Shown here: positions 16,094 to 26,321 of the stretch, one piece after another
Position numbering within the stretch: position 1 is the first letter of the stretch
Layout of the letters: each line of letters starts with the position of its first letter
Assembly (NCBI RefSeq): GCF_026619415.1
Contig: NZ_JAOVZR010000001.1
Coordinates: 744,001 to 808,000 of the forward strand
Source: Hoeflea algicola
GTDB taxonomy: Bacteria > Pseudomonadota > Alphaproteobacteria > Rhizobiales > Rhizobiaceae
DNA: 64,000 nucleotides
Direction of reading: 5' to 3'
Translations under genes and position numbers: made by a program
The notes under the pieces: generated by a model
Told to the model about the DNA's origin: nothing
Database searches by the model: none
What the model saw: the letters and a program-made list of their open reading frames with translations, nothing else

Positions 16094-18473
16094 TCACGTG
16101 GCTTGCCGGCCCCCACGCACCCTCCTGACAGAATCAAGCCCGACAAATACCGCACGACGCTGCGATGTGAACTCGGTCGATTGGCCGGCTTCCAGATAGG
16201 CTATGGATTCGGTTTCACCACCCGGATAGAGGCGCATCACTTCAATGTTTGACACTGCAGCATTGGTGATCGTCACCAGTCCGGTATTGGTGGCAAACTC
16301 GGCCTGCAGGTCGTGGTCCTGCGCACAGAGCCGGGCGGCGCTCAGCTTGTCGACGACGGTATCATCCGATGGAGCAGGATCAGGGAGAGAGGCAGCCGGA
16401 AGATAGGGATCCAGACAATCAAAATAGGCGGTCTCGTTGTTGTAGCTTTGAGACGCCGGGTCCTCGTCCTCATACCGGCAGTAATCCAGCGCCTCTTGCG
16501 ACACGAGATTGATGTAGTTTTCCTCAAACCGCGGCCCTTGCGGGCTATCACGCCACTTCAACTCAGGCTCCGGTTCAAAACCGGGGTTATCGTCGGTTGC
16601 CGTGGTCGCAGGGAGATAGGGATCGAGACAATCAAAATAGGCGGTCTCGCTGTTGTAGCTTTGAGACGCCGGGTCCTCGTCCTCATAGCGGCAATAATCC
16701 AGCGCCTCTTGAGACACCAGATTGATGTAGTTTTCCTCAAACCGCGGTCCTTGCGGGTTATCGCGCCACTTCAGATCGGGCTCGGGTTCAGCGCGTTTGT
16801 ACGGATCCAGGCAATCAAAAAATGCGGTTTCATTGTTGTAGCTGGATGAGGTCGGGTCCTCGTCATTGTACTTGCAATAATTAAGTGCGCCTTCCGGCAA
16901 CAAGCCCTCATAGTCCTGCTCGTAGCGGGGTCCCTGCGGGTTTTCGCGCCAACTCACCTCGGGCACGGCGCTTTCGAGGCAATCGAAATAGTTGCTTTCA
17001 TTGTTGTATGTGGCAAGTGACGACCTGTCGTCATCTTGGTCAACACAGGCCTGGCGATCAACATCCGACACGGTCGGATAATCCGCTTCAACACGTGGCC
17101 CTTGCGGATTGTCGTACCACCTGTCCGGGCCCAGAATGGTGATGATCACCGGTTCGGTGCGTTCCGATCCATCGTCGCTGGTAGCCTTTACATAGATGGT
17201 GTGCGGTCCGGGCTCCAGCTCCGCGAGCCTTTGTGCGCTGTCAATAAACACTTTGCCTTCTGCACCCACCCCGAAAGCCCCACCACTATAGGGGTTGCCG
17301 TCCGCGTCAACGGTAGTGAACCGGATGGGAGTGGTTCCATATCGATCGTGATCCCCGTCGGCGGCGCTCAGCGTTATTCCGACCGGACTGGCATATTCCG
17401 CTCTGTCGGCAACTTCATCTGACGCGGCATCCGTATCAACAAACGGCGTTATGTCATACTCGTTGACCGGTATCATCCTGATCTCGAAGGGGCGTTCATT
17501 GGTCGAACCATCCGAACTGGTTGCCACGATCCGCAGGCCCCATGGCCACGATGACTCGAGGTCAATCGGTGCTGTGGTTGTGACCACGCCGGTGACCGGA
17601 TCAATGGCGTACGGCGTATCATCATTTTCTTCGATGCTGTAGGTCACCTTATCGTTTCGGTCGGTATCCTCCGCGAAGACCGTTATCCCGACAAGCATTC
17701 CCGCAGGCGCATTCTCCTCAACTTCATTGGCAGCGCTATCGACATCCTGGGGAAAGCGTACGGAATCCTCGTTGACGTCGTTGATAGCCACCTCGAAGTC
17801 CATCCAGCTGACTGAGCCATCAGAGCTTTGGGCGGCGACCTGCACGATCTCGACAGGCTTGGTCTCATTATCGAGATTGTCCGGATTCTGTACGGCAATG
17901 ACGCCGGTGTTCGGATCGATTGAGAAGGGGCCGTATTGGTCAGTCAGGCTGTAGGTGACTTCATCCGATCTGTCCGGATCTTCCGCGAATGCGGTAATGC
18001 CAACCTTGGTTCCGTACCCGGCATTCTCGTCCACCTCACCGATGGCCTCATCGGCATCGATCAACGCGCTGACCTCAAACTCGTTGACGTCCTCGACAGG
18101 AACCTCAAAACGCCTGCGCGCTTCGGATCCGTCGGTGCTGGTCGCGACGATCTCCAGCGTGTAACTGGCCGCTTCGTCGCCGCTGAGAGATTTGCTGACC
18201 GTGACGCCGCCGGTCTTCGGATCGATCGCAAACGGGAGCTCGTCGTTGTTCGTCAACGCAAAGGTCACGGTGTCCGAAGGATCGCGATCGTCAGCAACGA
18301 AACCCAGATCAACGTCTGTGCCGATTACAGCATCTTCGCGGATCTTTGCCGTCTCGTAGTACTTGCTTTTTTCCCAGGTGACATCGAACTCATTGACGTC
18401 GATCAGACTGATCACGAAGTTCTCTTCGGTAGTTGAGCCATCCGAGCTGGTGGCGATGATCGTGAGATTGAGC
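16094..18473 (-). pseudogene. Cadherin-like repeat protein with C-terminal NPQGPR repeats, 5'-truncated by IS3 element
   Basis: About 790 codons of a large, acidic, presumably extracellular protein. Four cadherin/dystroglycan-like repeats come first. Each has a VNE-type linker (DVNEFDV, DVNEFEV, DVNEDSV, PVNEYDI), a DPxTGxV motif and an ATSxDGS strand. Then come four copies of a roughly 60-residue unit beginning W-x-(D/E)-N/S-PQGPR and ending YNNETxxFDCL, each with two cysteines and a DEDP acidic cluster. The reading frame stays open to the IS3 end at 18473 (it reads IIATSSDGSTTEENF just before), so the N-terminus with any signal is gone. I do not recognise the NPQGPR unit. Probable role: calcium-dependent surface or matrix protein. 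Confidence 0.7.
16401..16789 (-). repeat. Tandem 176-bp near-identical repeat inside the NPQGPR region
   Basis: Bases 16401-16576 and 16614-16789 are nearly identical (period 213 bp) and encode the last two NPQGPR units. The other two units are more diverged. This indicates a recent duplication within the coding region. Confidence 0.85.
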
Positions 18474-18539
18474 TGGAGTTGCCCCCTGAAAGTGGTCCAC
18501 CAACTGGGATAGATTATCCCTCAAATTGGAGGATCAGCG

Positions 18540-18818
18540 ATGGCTGGAAAACGAGAGAAGCCGGAAGAGATTGTATCGAAGCTTCGGCAGGTTGAAGTTC
18601 TGCAAGGGCAAGGTGCGACGATTGCTGACGCGGTGCGCCAGATCGGCGTGACACAGCAGACGTTTTATCGATGGCGGAAGCTCTATGGCGGGATGCAGCG
18701 ATCTCAACTCACTCGGCTGAAAGAGCTGGAGAAGGAGAACCAGCGGCTTCGGCGGGCGGTGTCTGACCTGACACTGGACAAACTCATCCTGACCGAGGCG
18801 GCAAAGGGAAACTTCTAA
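18540..18818 (+). CDS. IS3-family transposase OrfA
   Basis: A 92-residue helix-turn-helix protein (KREKPEEIVSKLRQVEVLQG, then TQQTFYRWRKLYGG) with a leucine-zipper-like tail that ends EAAKGNF, as in IS407-type OrfA. The end holds an A-rich stretch (GGCAAAGGGAAAC) suited to the -1 frameshift that would give the OrfAB transposase. DNA binding and multimerisation are its expected roles. Confidence 0.88.
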   Translation: MAGKREKPEEIVSKLRQVEVLQGQGATIADAVRQIGVTQQTFYRWRKLYGGMQRSQLTRLKELEKENQRLRRAVSDLTLDKLILTEAAKGNF

Positions 18819-18850
18819 GCCCTTCGCGTCGGCGCAAGTGCATCGACCAT

Positions 18851-19666
18851 GTGCGGCGGGAGCTCGGCGTATCAGAACGCCGCGCCTGCCGCACGCTCGG
18901 ACAACACCGATCCACACAGCGCAAGGTGCCACAGGGCCGGGCAGATGAAGAACGGCTGACCGATGATATCATCGAACTGGCCGACAAGTACGGGCGCTAT
19001 GGGTATCGCATGGTCACCGGTCTGCTGAACAACGCGGGCTGGCAGGTAAACCATAAGCGGGTTGAGCGCATCTGGCGGCGTGAAGGGCTGAAAGTGCCAC
19101 AAAAGCAGAAGAAAAAGGGGCGGCTTTGGCTGAACGACGGATCATGTGTGCGTCTCAGACCGGAACGGCCAAACCACGTCTGGTCCTACGACTTCGTCCA
19201 GGATCGAACCGCTGACGGCCGCGTCTATCGGACGCTGAATATCATCGACGAATACACCAGGGAGGCACTCATGATCCGCGTGGACCGCAAGCTCAACTCA
19301 ACGGACGTGCTGGATGCTCTGACAGACCTATTCATCCTGCGCGGCCCGCCGGAATACATTCGGTCGGACAATGGGCCGGAATTTATCGCCCAGAAAGTGC
19401 GGGATTGGATTGCAGCTGTTGGAGCCAAGACGGCCTACATAGAGCCAGGCTCACCATGGGAGAACGGATACTGCGAAAGCTTCAACGCCCGGTTCCGCGA
19501 CGAGCTGCTGAACGGCGAAATCTTCTACAGCCTAAGGGAGGCGCAAATCCTGATCGAGCAATGGCGTATCCACTACAACACCGTCAGGCCGCATAGCGCT
19601 CTGGGCTACCGCCCGCCCGCGCCGGAAAGCATTGTCCCGATGGACCAGACGCCCATGATGCACTAA
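18851..19666 (+). CDS. IS3-family transposase OrfB (DDE integrase domain)
   Basis: A 271-residue catalytic part. An HTH_21 segment (YGYRMVTGLLNNAGWQVNHK) is followed by an integrase core with the DDE residues: D in WSYDFVQDRT, D in YIRSDNGPEF and E in WENGYCESFN. The C-terminus has the usual HYNTVRPHSALGYRPP. In the active form it is probably made as an OrfAB fusion by frameshifting near 18800, because the matching frame is open upstream of the ATG. Confidence 0.9.
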   Translation: MRRELGVSERRACRTLGQHRSTQRKVPQGRADEERLTDDIIELADKYGRYGYRMVTGLLNNAGWQVNHKRVERIWRREGLKVPQKQKKKGRLWLNDGSCVRLRPERPNHVWSYDFVQDRTADGRVYRTLNIIDEYTREALMIRVDRKLNSTDVLDALTDLFILRGPPEYIRSDNGPEFIAQKVRDWIAAVGAKTAYIEPGSPWENGYCESFNARFRDELLNGEIFYSLREAQILIEQWRIHYNTVRPHSALGYRPPAPESIVPMDQTPMMH

Positions 19667-19669
19667 CAA

Positions 19670-22270
19670 TCAAACCGGACCACCTGATGGGGGCACGCCA
19701 GGAGGCGGTCCCAATTCTTCTCTGCGACAGGTAGCCTCCCCTTCCCAAACCCCGATAAGCTTGTCTTCGGTCAGATTTGTATGCCGCTTCGTGTCTGGAT
19801 CATAAGAGCCTTCACATTGAGCGTAGGCGTCGGGATAATCGGGGCCGGCTCCGATTTTTCGCAGCCACATGACCGGCTCACCGAGAAAATTGACAGCATA
19901 GGCTTCCAACCCGCCGGTCTTGACCTGGAAAACCGGCAAATGTGTTTCGGCCTGTTCTGCGTTGTCGTTGAATCCGCGCCGGACTGGCCTGCCGCCGGCC
20001 CCGGGCTTCCGAACGAGAAAAATCCCAAGACAGGATTGGGCCTTGCCATACATCTGATAAAGTTGATCCTTGCTATAGCTCTGACGAACTGGACCAAAGA
20101 GCGCCCTTGGCGTTGTCGACCAACGGCCACCGTTTTCGTCCATCCCCTTCCCGGTTGCCGAACCATAGCCACCGTTTCTTCGAGAATTAAGGAACGTGTA
20201 CCTCCACGTCTCTGCGTCGTCGCGCTCGAGAAAGCGTGTCAGTTTTCCCGCTCTCCAGGTTCCCGGAATGCCCATTCTACGGGCCAACCGGCCATAATAT
20301 GTCGGGATGCCGCCAACCCGTTTGGTGTCATCTTTTGCATACTTGAAACTCTTGTCCCAGTAGTCGCATTGCGCTTCGGCCTTCTTGCGCCAAGCCGCAA
20401 TGGCCTCATAACGGCGAAATCCGTCTGCTCCCTCTTGCGCCATGGTGTCGCGCGTTTCTTTCTGACGGCGCAAGACTTCGGCTGATCTGCGGGCTTCGAG
20501 GGCTTCCCCCTGCAAACGGATCTGGTTAGAGATTCCAGAATTGACTTCCCGAATGAACCGCAGACCGTATTCATGATCTGCAAGGATACCCGCCTCATAA
20601 ATCCCTGCAAAAGGTTCAACGGAGAAGTTCAGTTGGTAAAGGCTTCCCTCGCTGGTGCTGTATATCAGCACTCCTTTATATTCTTCTTTTCCAGCTAGCG
20701 TTGTGGTGTTGATGTCGAGGTGTCCGAGTTCGTCGTCACTGCTATGATCATCCCACTCTTTCAGCCGTATGGTAACGCCCTTGATCCGATCAAAAATCAG
20801 GCTTTTGCCGATCTTGTGCACGTCGCCCTTATCGATATCAATACCTCTTGACCCGCCATAAACCCGGACCCCGTCCAGCTGGATGTAGAGTTCATCCCGC
20901 GTATCATCGATGAACGGGCTGAGCATTCCTTGGATTAGGCCTTCGTTGCCCTTTCGCCCCTCCGAATCCATGACCTTCTTCACAACCTCCTCAACATTCT
21001 CCACGGCTGCAAATCGTAACGGAGCGGCGGCTGCCTGATAGAATCTCTCAAAGCTCTCCTGCTTCAGTCTTTCGATTTCGGCCACTTGCTCGGCCTCATT
21101 GAAATCGCTGGTATATTGGGATTGGGAACGGCCGTCGTGCGTGGCCTTGAATGCCTCGTTATAAGAATTTTGCCAGGCCTGCTTGATCGCGTATTCGGCG
21201 GCCATTTCCTTTGCTGTTTTCTTCAGTCCCGCCTTTCCGCCGGCCCCTGCAATTTTTCCGCTCACATATTTTCCCATGCGGCCCAGCATTTTTTGCTTGG
21301 TTTTCTTGCTGGCTGCCAACGCAACATGCTTTTTGATCATCTTTTTCATGGCCTTTTTCGCGGCCAGTTTCTGAAGCCCTCCTACGGTCTTCTTAAGGGC
21401 CCTGTTGGCCGCAATCTCGGCGATTTCCTTGCCGATTTTTTTGGACAATGCTTGCACGCCCTTTTTTCCGGCCGCCTTTGCTGCCGTGACCCCTGCCTTC
21501 AGGCCAATGCCCGCTCCGCCTCCCGAGCCCGCCATGGTCGCAAGATCAAACGCAAGCTCGATAGACATCAAGGCAATCTTGGTATTTTCGTCCTGACCGG
21601 TCGATGTCACCAGGGCCCTGATGGATTTAAGTGTGATGCGTGCGAGATCAGCCGGCGGCGCCTTCATCAGACGCCAGGACTTGGCGCCGGAACCGGCATT
21701 TGCAACCAGGTGCACGCTACTGCCAGATTTGAGCCGCAGGGATTTGCTTCCGGCCTTGCTTTGAAGCGCAACAGCCTGCCGATAGGCAAAATTGGATACA
21801 GTGCTACTCCACAATGCCCGATCACCCAGCGGGTCATCAGGAAGGGCAAGAGAAACAGTTTTACCGTTCGTATTTGCCTGCAGCACCATGCCATTGCGCA
21901 GGTTGATAATTCTCTCACCATCCTCCCAGAGCCAGGTGTCGCCTTCACCCTGCGGCATCAACCGGACCGAGCTTCCGCTGGAACTGCGCAAATACAGCCC
22001 CGTTTTATGCCTGATCTTGAATGGCGATGACACCGGCAATGGATCGGGTGAAAGCGCGTAACCATTCATACAGCTTTGAAATTTCTTGTATTTCTGCCTG
22101 GAGAACAGAATTTTGGCGGAAGCGCATTCAACCGAAGCTTCCTTCACATATTTGACAGCTCGCTGGACGGCCGATTGTTGCGCGCTGGCCAGATCCACTG
22201 GCAAGGCGAGCACAAAGACCAACAACCAGGTGACTAGGGCAAGGCGTTTTGAATTCCGAAAACTATCCAT
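19670..22270 (-). pseudogene. Large secreted protein of unknown function, 3' end disrupted by the IS3 element
   Basis: An 866-codon reading frame that begins with a clear signal peptide (LALVTWLLVFVLALPVDLAS, cleavage near ASAQ). Residues 80-200 look like a beta-trefoil-type domain (HKTGLYLRSSSGSSVRLMPQ, LWEDGERIINLRNGMVLQA). Residues about 220-370 are rich in Ala, Lys and Gly. Residues about 440-560 hold a beta-rich region (LYIQLDGVRVYGGSRG, IRLKEWDDHSSDDELGHLDI). The C-terminal part has a GEPVMWLRKIGAGPDYPDAY motif. The last 10 or so codons lie inside the IS3 end, so the original C-terminus is lost or replaced. I do not recognise the family as a whole. It may have been made together with the neighbouring surface proteins. 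Confidence 0.6.
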
Positions 22271-22318
22271 TTTCGCTTCCCAGTCGCCATGTATTTTTGA
22301 TCAACTCAAAGTGCAAAA

Positions 22319-22912
22319 TCAGCAGTCCTTGTTCTTGATCGTCCCGTCTATCCATGTCGTTTTGCAAAACTTTGCCATGGTGAAATCCGTTGGCCGGATC
22401 AATCTCCGGTCTGCCCATCCACCTTCCAGATTGGCGCCAGTCAGGTCGGCAAATGCGAAAGATGCTCCTTCCAGCCATGCACCTTTAAGGTTGGCATTGG
22501 TCAGGTTGGCAGCGACAAAGGAGGCTTCCTGCAGCCATGCGCCTTCAAGGTTGGCGTTGGTCAGATCTGCCTTGACCAGATGGACTTTCCCTAGCCTGGA
22601 TTTTGTAAGGTCGGCGCCACTCAAATTCGCACCCTTCATGTTCGAAAAATCGAAATTCGAGTTGGTGAGATGTGCGTCCGACAGGTTTGCACCGGCGAGT
22701 TCCATGTCTTGTAAAACCATTGCTTCCAGGTAGGCCTCTGAAAGATCGCATCCGTTGCACTCCTGCAACGCTACCACCTTCTCCAGATCGGTCTCGCTGA
22801 ATGCGTGGGCAAAAGGCGTAAAACAGGCCACGCTGGCAACGGCAATGGCGATCAACAGGGCGTTGGCGAAACCATGCCGCCGGGTCCGATGACTTCGTTC
22901 AAGAAATGACAT
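22319..22912 (-). CDS. Secreted pentapeptide-repeat protein
   Basis: A 197-residue protein with an N-terminal signal (FANALLIAIAVASVACFTPF, cleavage near AHA). A run of A(D/N)LxX pentapeptide repeats covers about residues 55-170 (LAGANLSDAHLTNSNFDFSN, ADLTNANLEG, ANLTNANLKG). Such repeats fold as a right-handed quadrilateral beta-helix. A CNGC motif precedes the repeats, and two cysteines lie close to the C-terminus. I start at ATG 22912 rather than 22927. It is 48 bases upstream of the 866-codon secreted protein gene on the same strand, so they may have been one operon. Function unknown. Confidence 0.8.
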   Translation of the reverse strand: MSFLERSHRTRRHGFANALLIAIAVASVACFTPFAHAFSETDLEKVVALQECNGCDLSEAYLEAMVLQDMELAGANLSDAHLTNSNFDFSNMKGANLSGADLTKSRLGKVHLVKADLTNANLEGAWLQEASFVAANLTNANLKGAWLEGASFAFADLTGANLEGGWADRRLIRPTDFTMAKFCKTTWIDGTIKNKDC

Positions 22913-22927
22913 GCGTCCCCTGCCCAA

Positions 22928-23549
22928 CTTTATGGTTCGGCGGGAAATTTGCAGCGCCCCGCCAGATTTATGTGGCCTTTTATGCTACCCGCCAGAAATG
23001 CTAAATCAAGGTAAAACTCAATATTTCGGATCAAATGCGATCATATTAAGTGAATTCAGCACATATACATATTACGCGTCAAAGTAGTGATAGACCAAAA
23101 TCACATTTTGGATGCAATTCAAACTTCCCACACGGGCAAATGAATTTTCATAATTCTATCCACAACTTAGGTAACGCGGAAATAGACTGTCTGGAATAAT
23201 ATCGAGCAGGAGATCGCGGCGATTAGAGTATTTGAAATTCTGGTTCGGTCACGGGGTTGATCATATTGTTGGTTCTAGTGTCGACATCGGCGTTGGAGAA
23301 AGACCGTGCGGTCAGACATCTTTGGGTTACGCCGGGTGGACACGCCGCCAATCAAGGATTCCTGCGCAGATTAAGCCGTGAGAAGCAATTTCGTCGCGAA
23401 TGCACCTTTACGGTTGCCCTTCAGCGAAGGCCTTGTTGGCTTGGAAACCATTGCGGCAGAATGCGCCCCATTGTTCGTACGTTGCGCTAATTCCGGACTT
23501 TCCCAAACACCCCTTTGCCAAGCCTACTCGGGCATGCCAAAAGCAGTTC
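22928..23549. other. Intergenic region without a supported gene
   Basis: The left part (to about 23250) is AT-rich compared with the neighbourhood and probably holds the promoter of the secreted-protein genes. Short reading frames at 23257-23490 and 23378-23549 have no motif and no ribosome site. Confidence 0.6.
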
Positions 23550-24245
23550 ATGACCAATTACGATTATATGGCGCTTGCTTGGTTTACCTTTGCCTGGATA
23601 GGATTCGCGGCACTGACCGACGGTCGCATTCAGACCAAGCGCATGAGCCTGACAAGCGCCATGAACCACCACCGCAAGGTATGGATGAGGACTGCTGCTC
23701 ATCGCGATCTGCGTATGATAGACACGGCGATCATCGCCGGGCTGCAGAACGGCACAGCGTTTTTTGCCTCGACAACGATTTTCGCCATCGGCGGCTGTTT
23801 TGCTTTGCTGGGCGCCACCGAGCAGGTTCTGGAAGTCGCCGACGATTTGCCGATACCGCTGGTCGCCGACCGTGGCGCCTTCGAGATCAAGGTGTTCGGG
23901 CTGATCGCGATTTTCGCCTATGCGTTTTTCAAATATGGCTGGTCGTACCGGTTGTTTAATTACACCTCGATCCTGTTTGGGGCGATCCCGATGAAGGACG
24001 AGCGGAGCGACGATCACACCGCTCTCGAGAAGGCTGCTGATCGGGCGGCGGCCGTCAACACCCTGGCCGGGCGCCATTTCAACGGCGGACTGAGAGCAAC
24101 CTTCATGTCGATGGGCTATCTCGGCTGGTTTGCCGGACCGTGGATGTTTTTGGGCACGACCACGCTGGTCATTCTGGTGCTGCTCAGGCGGCAATTCTTT
24201 TCTGCTGCGCGCAGCGCCGTACTCGTGGAGACCTCCTCATCTTGA
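23550..24245 (+). CDS. DUF599 family membrane protein
   Basis: A 231-residue protein with four hydrophobic segments, matching DUF599. It has an N-terminal YMALAWFTFAWIGFA helix, then the conserved MRTAAHRDLRMIDTAIIAGL, then FASTTIFAIGGCFALLGAT, and a C-terminal GYLGWFAGPWMFL. I start at ATG 23550, where the first membrane helix begins; the upstream extension from 23400 looks non-coding. Function is unknown. It overlaps the next gene by 4 bases, and the three genes to 25428 form one operon. Confidence 0.85.
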   Translation: MTNYDYMALAWFTFAWIGFAALTDGRIQTKRMSLTSAMNHHRKVWMRTAAHRDLRMIDTAIIAGLQNGTAFFASTTIFAIGGCFALLGATEQVLEVADDLPIPLVADRGAFEIKVFGLIAIFAYAFFKYGWSYRLFNYTSILFGAIPMKDERSDDHTALEKAADRAAAVNTLAGRHFNGGLRATFMSMGYLGWFAGPWMFLGTTTLVILVLLRRQFFSAARSAVLVETSSS

Positions 24246-24535
24246 CATCCGATCCCTCACGCCGTCCCGACGCATTGCGCGCGGCCATTCTCGCCGCGCT
24301 CAGCAAACTGGCGCCGGGCAAGAGCATCAGCCCCTCGGATGCCGCGCGGTTGCTTGCCGGCAGCGATGAAAAACAGTGGAGCCGGTTGATGAAACCGTTG
24401 CGGCTGGTCTCGGTGGAGATGGCCAAGGCCGGAGAGATCGAGATCCTGCGCAAGGGCAAGCCGGTCGATCCGGACAATTTTCGCGGCGTCTACCGGCTCG
24501 CCCTGCCCCAGAACACGCCCCCGCAGGCCCCATGA
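24242..24535 (+). CDS. DUF3253 domain protein (TTG start)
   Basis: A 97-residue small protein with a winged-helix-like DUF3253 pattern: ALRAAILAALSKLAPGKSIS, then SDAARLLAGSDEKQWSRLMK and FRGVYRLAL at the end. The start is probably TTG 24242. It overlaps the DUF599 stop (TTGA), and GGAG lies 13 bases upstream. An in-frame ATG at 24140 would be deep inside the previous gene. Function unknown; possibly nucleic acid binding. Confidence 0.8.
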   Translation: MTSDPSRRPDALRAAILAALSKLAPGKSISPSDAARLLAGSDEKQWSRLMKPLRLVSVEMAKAGEIEILRKGKPVDPDNFRGVYRLALPQNTPPQAP

Positions 24536-25428
24536 GTTTGATACAGCCGCTGCGCACGCCGACGCGCACCGATCTCGGGCTAATGATCTTCACCGCGCTG
24601 ATATGGGGCTCGGCCTTTGTGGCGATCCGCATCGCCGTGCCCGAAACCGGGCCGGTGTGGCTGGCAGCGATCCGGGTTGGTCTCGGGTTTGCCGTTCTCG
24701 CTCCTTATGCGATTTGGCGCGGATTACTGTTTCCGAAATCGCCCCGTCAATGGGTACTGATCACAGGCATGGCAGTGCTCAACATGGTGCTGCCGTTCTT
24801 CCTGATTGCCTGGGCCGGCAAATCCACCGATGCCGGGGTGCTGGCGCTGCTGATGGGCACGGGGCCGTTTCTGGCGTTGCTGGGGAGCCATTTTCTCACC
24901 GATGACGACCGCATGACCGGGCGCAAGCTGATTTCGGTGATCCTCGGCTTTGCCGGAATCCTGGTGCTGGTCGGACCGGATGCGGTGGCCGGACTGGGCG
25001 ATGGCTCGCTGCAGGCCAAGCTGGCAGCGCTCGGCGGATCACTTTGCTATGTCACGGGCGGTTTGCTGATCCGCAAGATCGACATGCCCCCGGTCAGGCT
25101 GGCCTGTCTGGCGCTGGGTCTGGGAACCATGATGCTGATCCCGATCGCTTTGATGGTGGAAGGTGCGCCGCCGACGGATCTGAGTTCGCAAACCATTGCG
25201 GCGCTCATGTTTCTCGGGGTTTTTCCCACCGGGATCGCCTATATCCTGAGGTTTCAGCTGATCCGCGCCGTCGGTTATTCGCGGTTTTCGCTGTCCGTCA
25301 ATTTCGTGCCCGTATTCGGCGTGGCCTTGGGAGTAATCATTCTCGGAGAAACACTGTCGCTTGGCCTGGTCGTGGCAGTCGGACTGGTGCTCAGCGGTCT
25401 GCTGGTGGCCAGGAGCGACAAGGTTTAG
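24532..25428 (+). CDS. EamA/DMT family transporter
   Basis: A 298-residue protein with ten predicted membrane segments in two EamA repeats. The first begins LMIFTALIWGSAFVAIRIAV, and the second begins about residue 160 (AKLAALGGSLCYVTGGLLIR). ATG 24532 overlaps the preceding stop (ATGA). The conserved GETLSLGLVVAVGLVLSGLL at the end is typical. It is likely a metabolite or amino acid exporter with unknown substrate. It is convergent with the aldo/keto reductase gene, the two 3' ends overlapping by 4 bases. Confidence 0.85.
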   Translation: MSLIQPLRTPTRTDLGLMIFTALIWGSAFVAIRIAVPETGPVWLAAIRVGLGFAVLAPYAIWRGLLFPKSPRQWVLITGMAVLNMVLPFFLIAWAGKSTDAGVLALLMGTGPFLALLGSHFLTDDDRMTGRKLISVILGFAGILVLVGPDAVAGLGDGSLQAKLAALGGSLCYVTGGLLIRKIDMPPVRLACLALGLGTMMLIPIALMVEGAPPTDLSSQTIAALMFLGVFPTGIAYILRFQLIRAVGYSRFSLSVNFVPVFGVALGVIILGETLSLGLVVAVGLVLSGLLVARSDKV

Positions 25429-26252
25429 TCGCTGTCCCATTCAGGCGAGAAGGCGTAGTCGGAAAACCGGCGACCGGCCGCTCCCAGCGCCGAGATCGCC
25501 GCCATTTCGGCGTCCGAGAGTGCGAAATCGAACAGATCGATGTTTTCGGGTAGCCGCGCCGGATTGGCGGTTCGCGGGATGGCGGCCACGCCGGGCTGCT
25601 GAACGTGCCAGCGCAGGATGATCTGGCCGGGCGTCTTGCCATGGGCGCGGGCAGCATCGGTGACCACCGGCGAAGACAGCATCTCGCCGCGCCCCAGAGG
25701 GCTGTAGGACACGAACGCGATGTTGTTTTCGCGCATGGTGGCCAGAAGCGGCGTCTGATCGAGCTGCGGGTGATATTCGAGCTGATTGCAGACCAGCGGC
25801 GCATCAGACAGAGAAATCGCCTGTTCAAGCAGCGGCCGGGTGAAGTTGGAGACGCCGATATGGCGTGTGAGACCAATTTCACGCACCCGGTTGAGCGCGC
25901 CGATTGACTCGGCCAGCGGCACCTTCGGGTTGGGCCAGTGGATCAACAGAAGATCGACATGATCCAGCCCCAGACGCTTGAGGCTGGCCTCAGCGGATGC
26001 TTCGAGCGCGCCGTCGCCGATTTCAGTGTGCCAGACCTTGGTGGTCAGAAACACCTCGTCGCGCGCAGCGGTGGACGCCCGAAGTCCCTCACCGACGGCG
26101 GCTTCGTTTTCGTACAGGGCGGCGGTATCGATATGCCGATAGCCGACATCCAGCGCTCGGGCTACAAGATCGCGGCACTGATCGCCCTTCAGCGTGTAGG
26201 TGCCGAGCCCGATGGCCGGAATTTTTGCGCCGCCCGCCTTTACAAGATGCAT
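25425..26252 (-). CDS. Aldo/keto reductase (2,5-diketogluconate reductase-like)
   Basis: A 275-residue single-domain TIM barrel. The catalytic tetrad is visible: Asp and Tyr in RHIDTAALYENE, Lys in FLTTKVWHTE, and His in LLIHWPNP. The NADPH-binding C-terminal part reads AAIPRTANPARLPENIDLFD, where the more usual IPKS is IPRT. ATG 26252 has AAGGA seven bases upstream; a GTG directly before it is the alternative. Likely reduces aldehydes or keto sugars; physiological substrate unknown. Confidence 0.88.
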   Translation of the reverse strand: MHLVKAGGAKIPAIGLGTYTLKGDQCRDLVARALDVGYRHIDTAALYENEAAVGEGLRASTAARDEVFLTTKVWHTEIGDGALEASAEASLKRLGLDHVDLLLIHWPNPKVPLAESIGALNRVREIGLTRHIGVSNFTRPLLEQAISLSDAPLVCNQLEYHPQLDQTPLLATMRENNIAFVSYSPLGRGEMLSSPVVTDAARAHGKTPGQIILRWHVQQPGVAAIPRTANPARLPENIDLFDFALSDAEMAAISALGAAGRRFSDYAFSPEWDSD

Positions 26253-26321
26253 CACGGAATCCTTTTGCTAGTCTCATGGCGCGAGTCGGCATCACGGCCA
26301 TCCGCACCGGGAGACCCTAGC

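Larger units (their letters stand above)
18474..19700 (+). mobile_element. IS3-family insertion sequence (IS407-like group)
   Basis: A 1227-bp element with imperfect terminal inverted repeats. The left end is TGGAGTTGCCCCCTGAAAG and the right end, read inverted, TGGCGTGCCCCCATCAGGTG, both continuing into GTGGTCC. It carries the overlapping orfA/orfB pair expected for the family and appears intact. The bases outside the ends (left TTGAGC, right GGAGGC) do not form the 3-4 bp direct repeat expected after a simple insertion. Confidence 0.85.

Noticed and set aside
16401..16789. Possible CRISPR or regulatory repeat array
   Set aside because: Only two long near-identical copies occur, both in frame inside a protein gene. 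This is a coding duplication, and there are no spacers or cas genes.
23257..23490. Possible small gene upstream of the DUF599 gene
   Set aside because: The composition is unlike a protein, it has no ribosome site, and it overlaps other equally poor frames.
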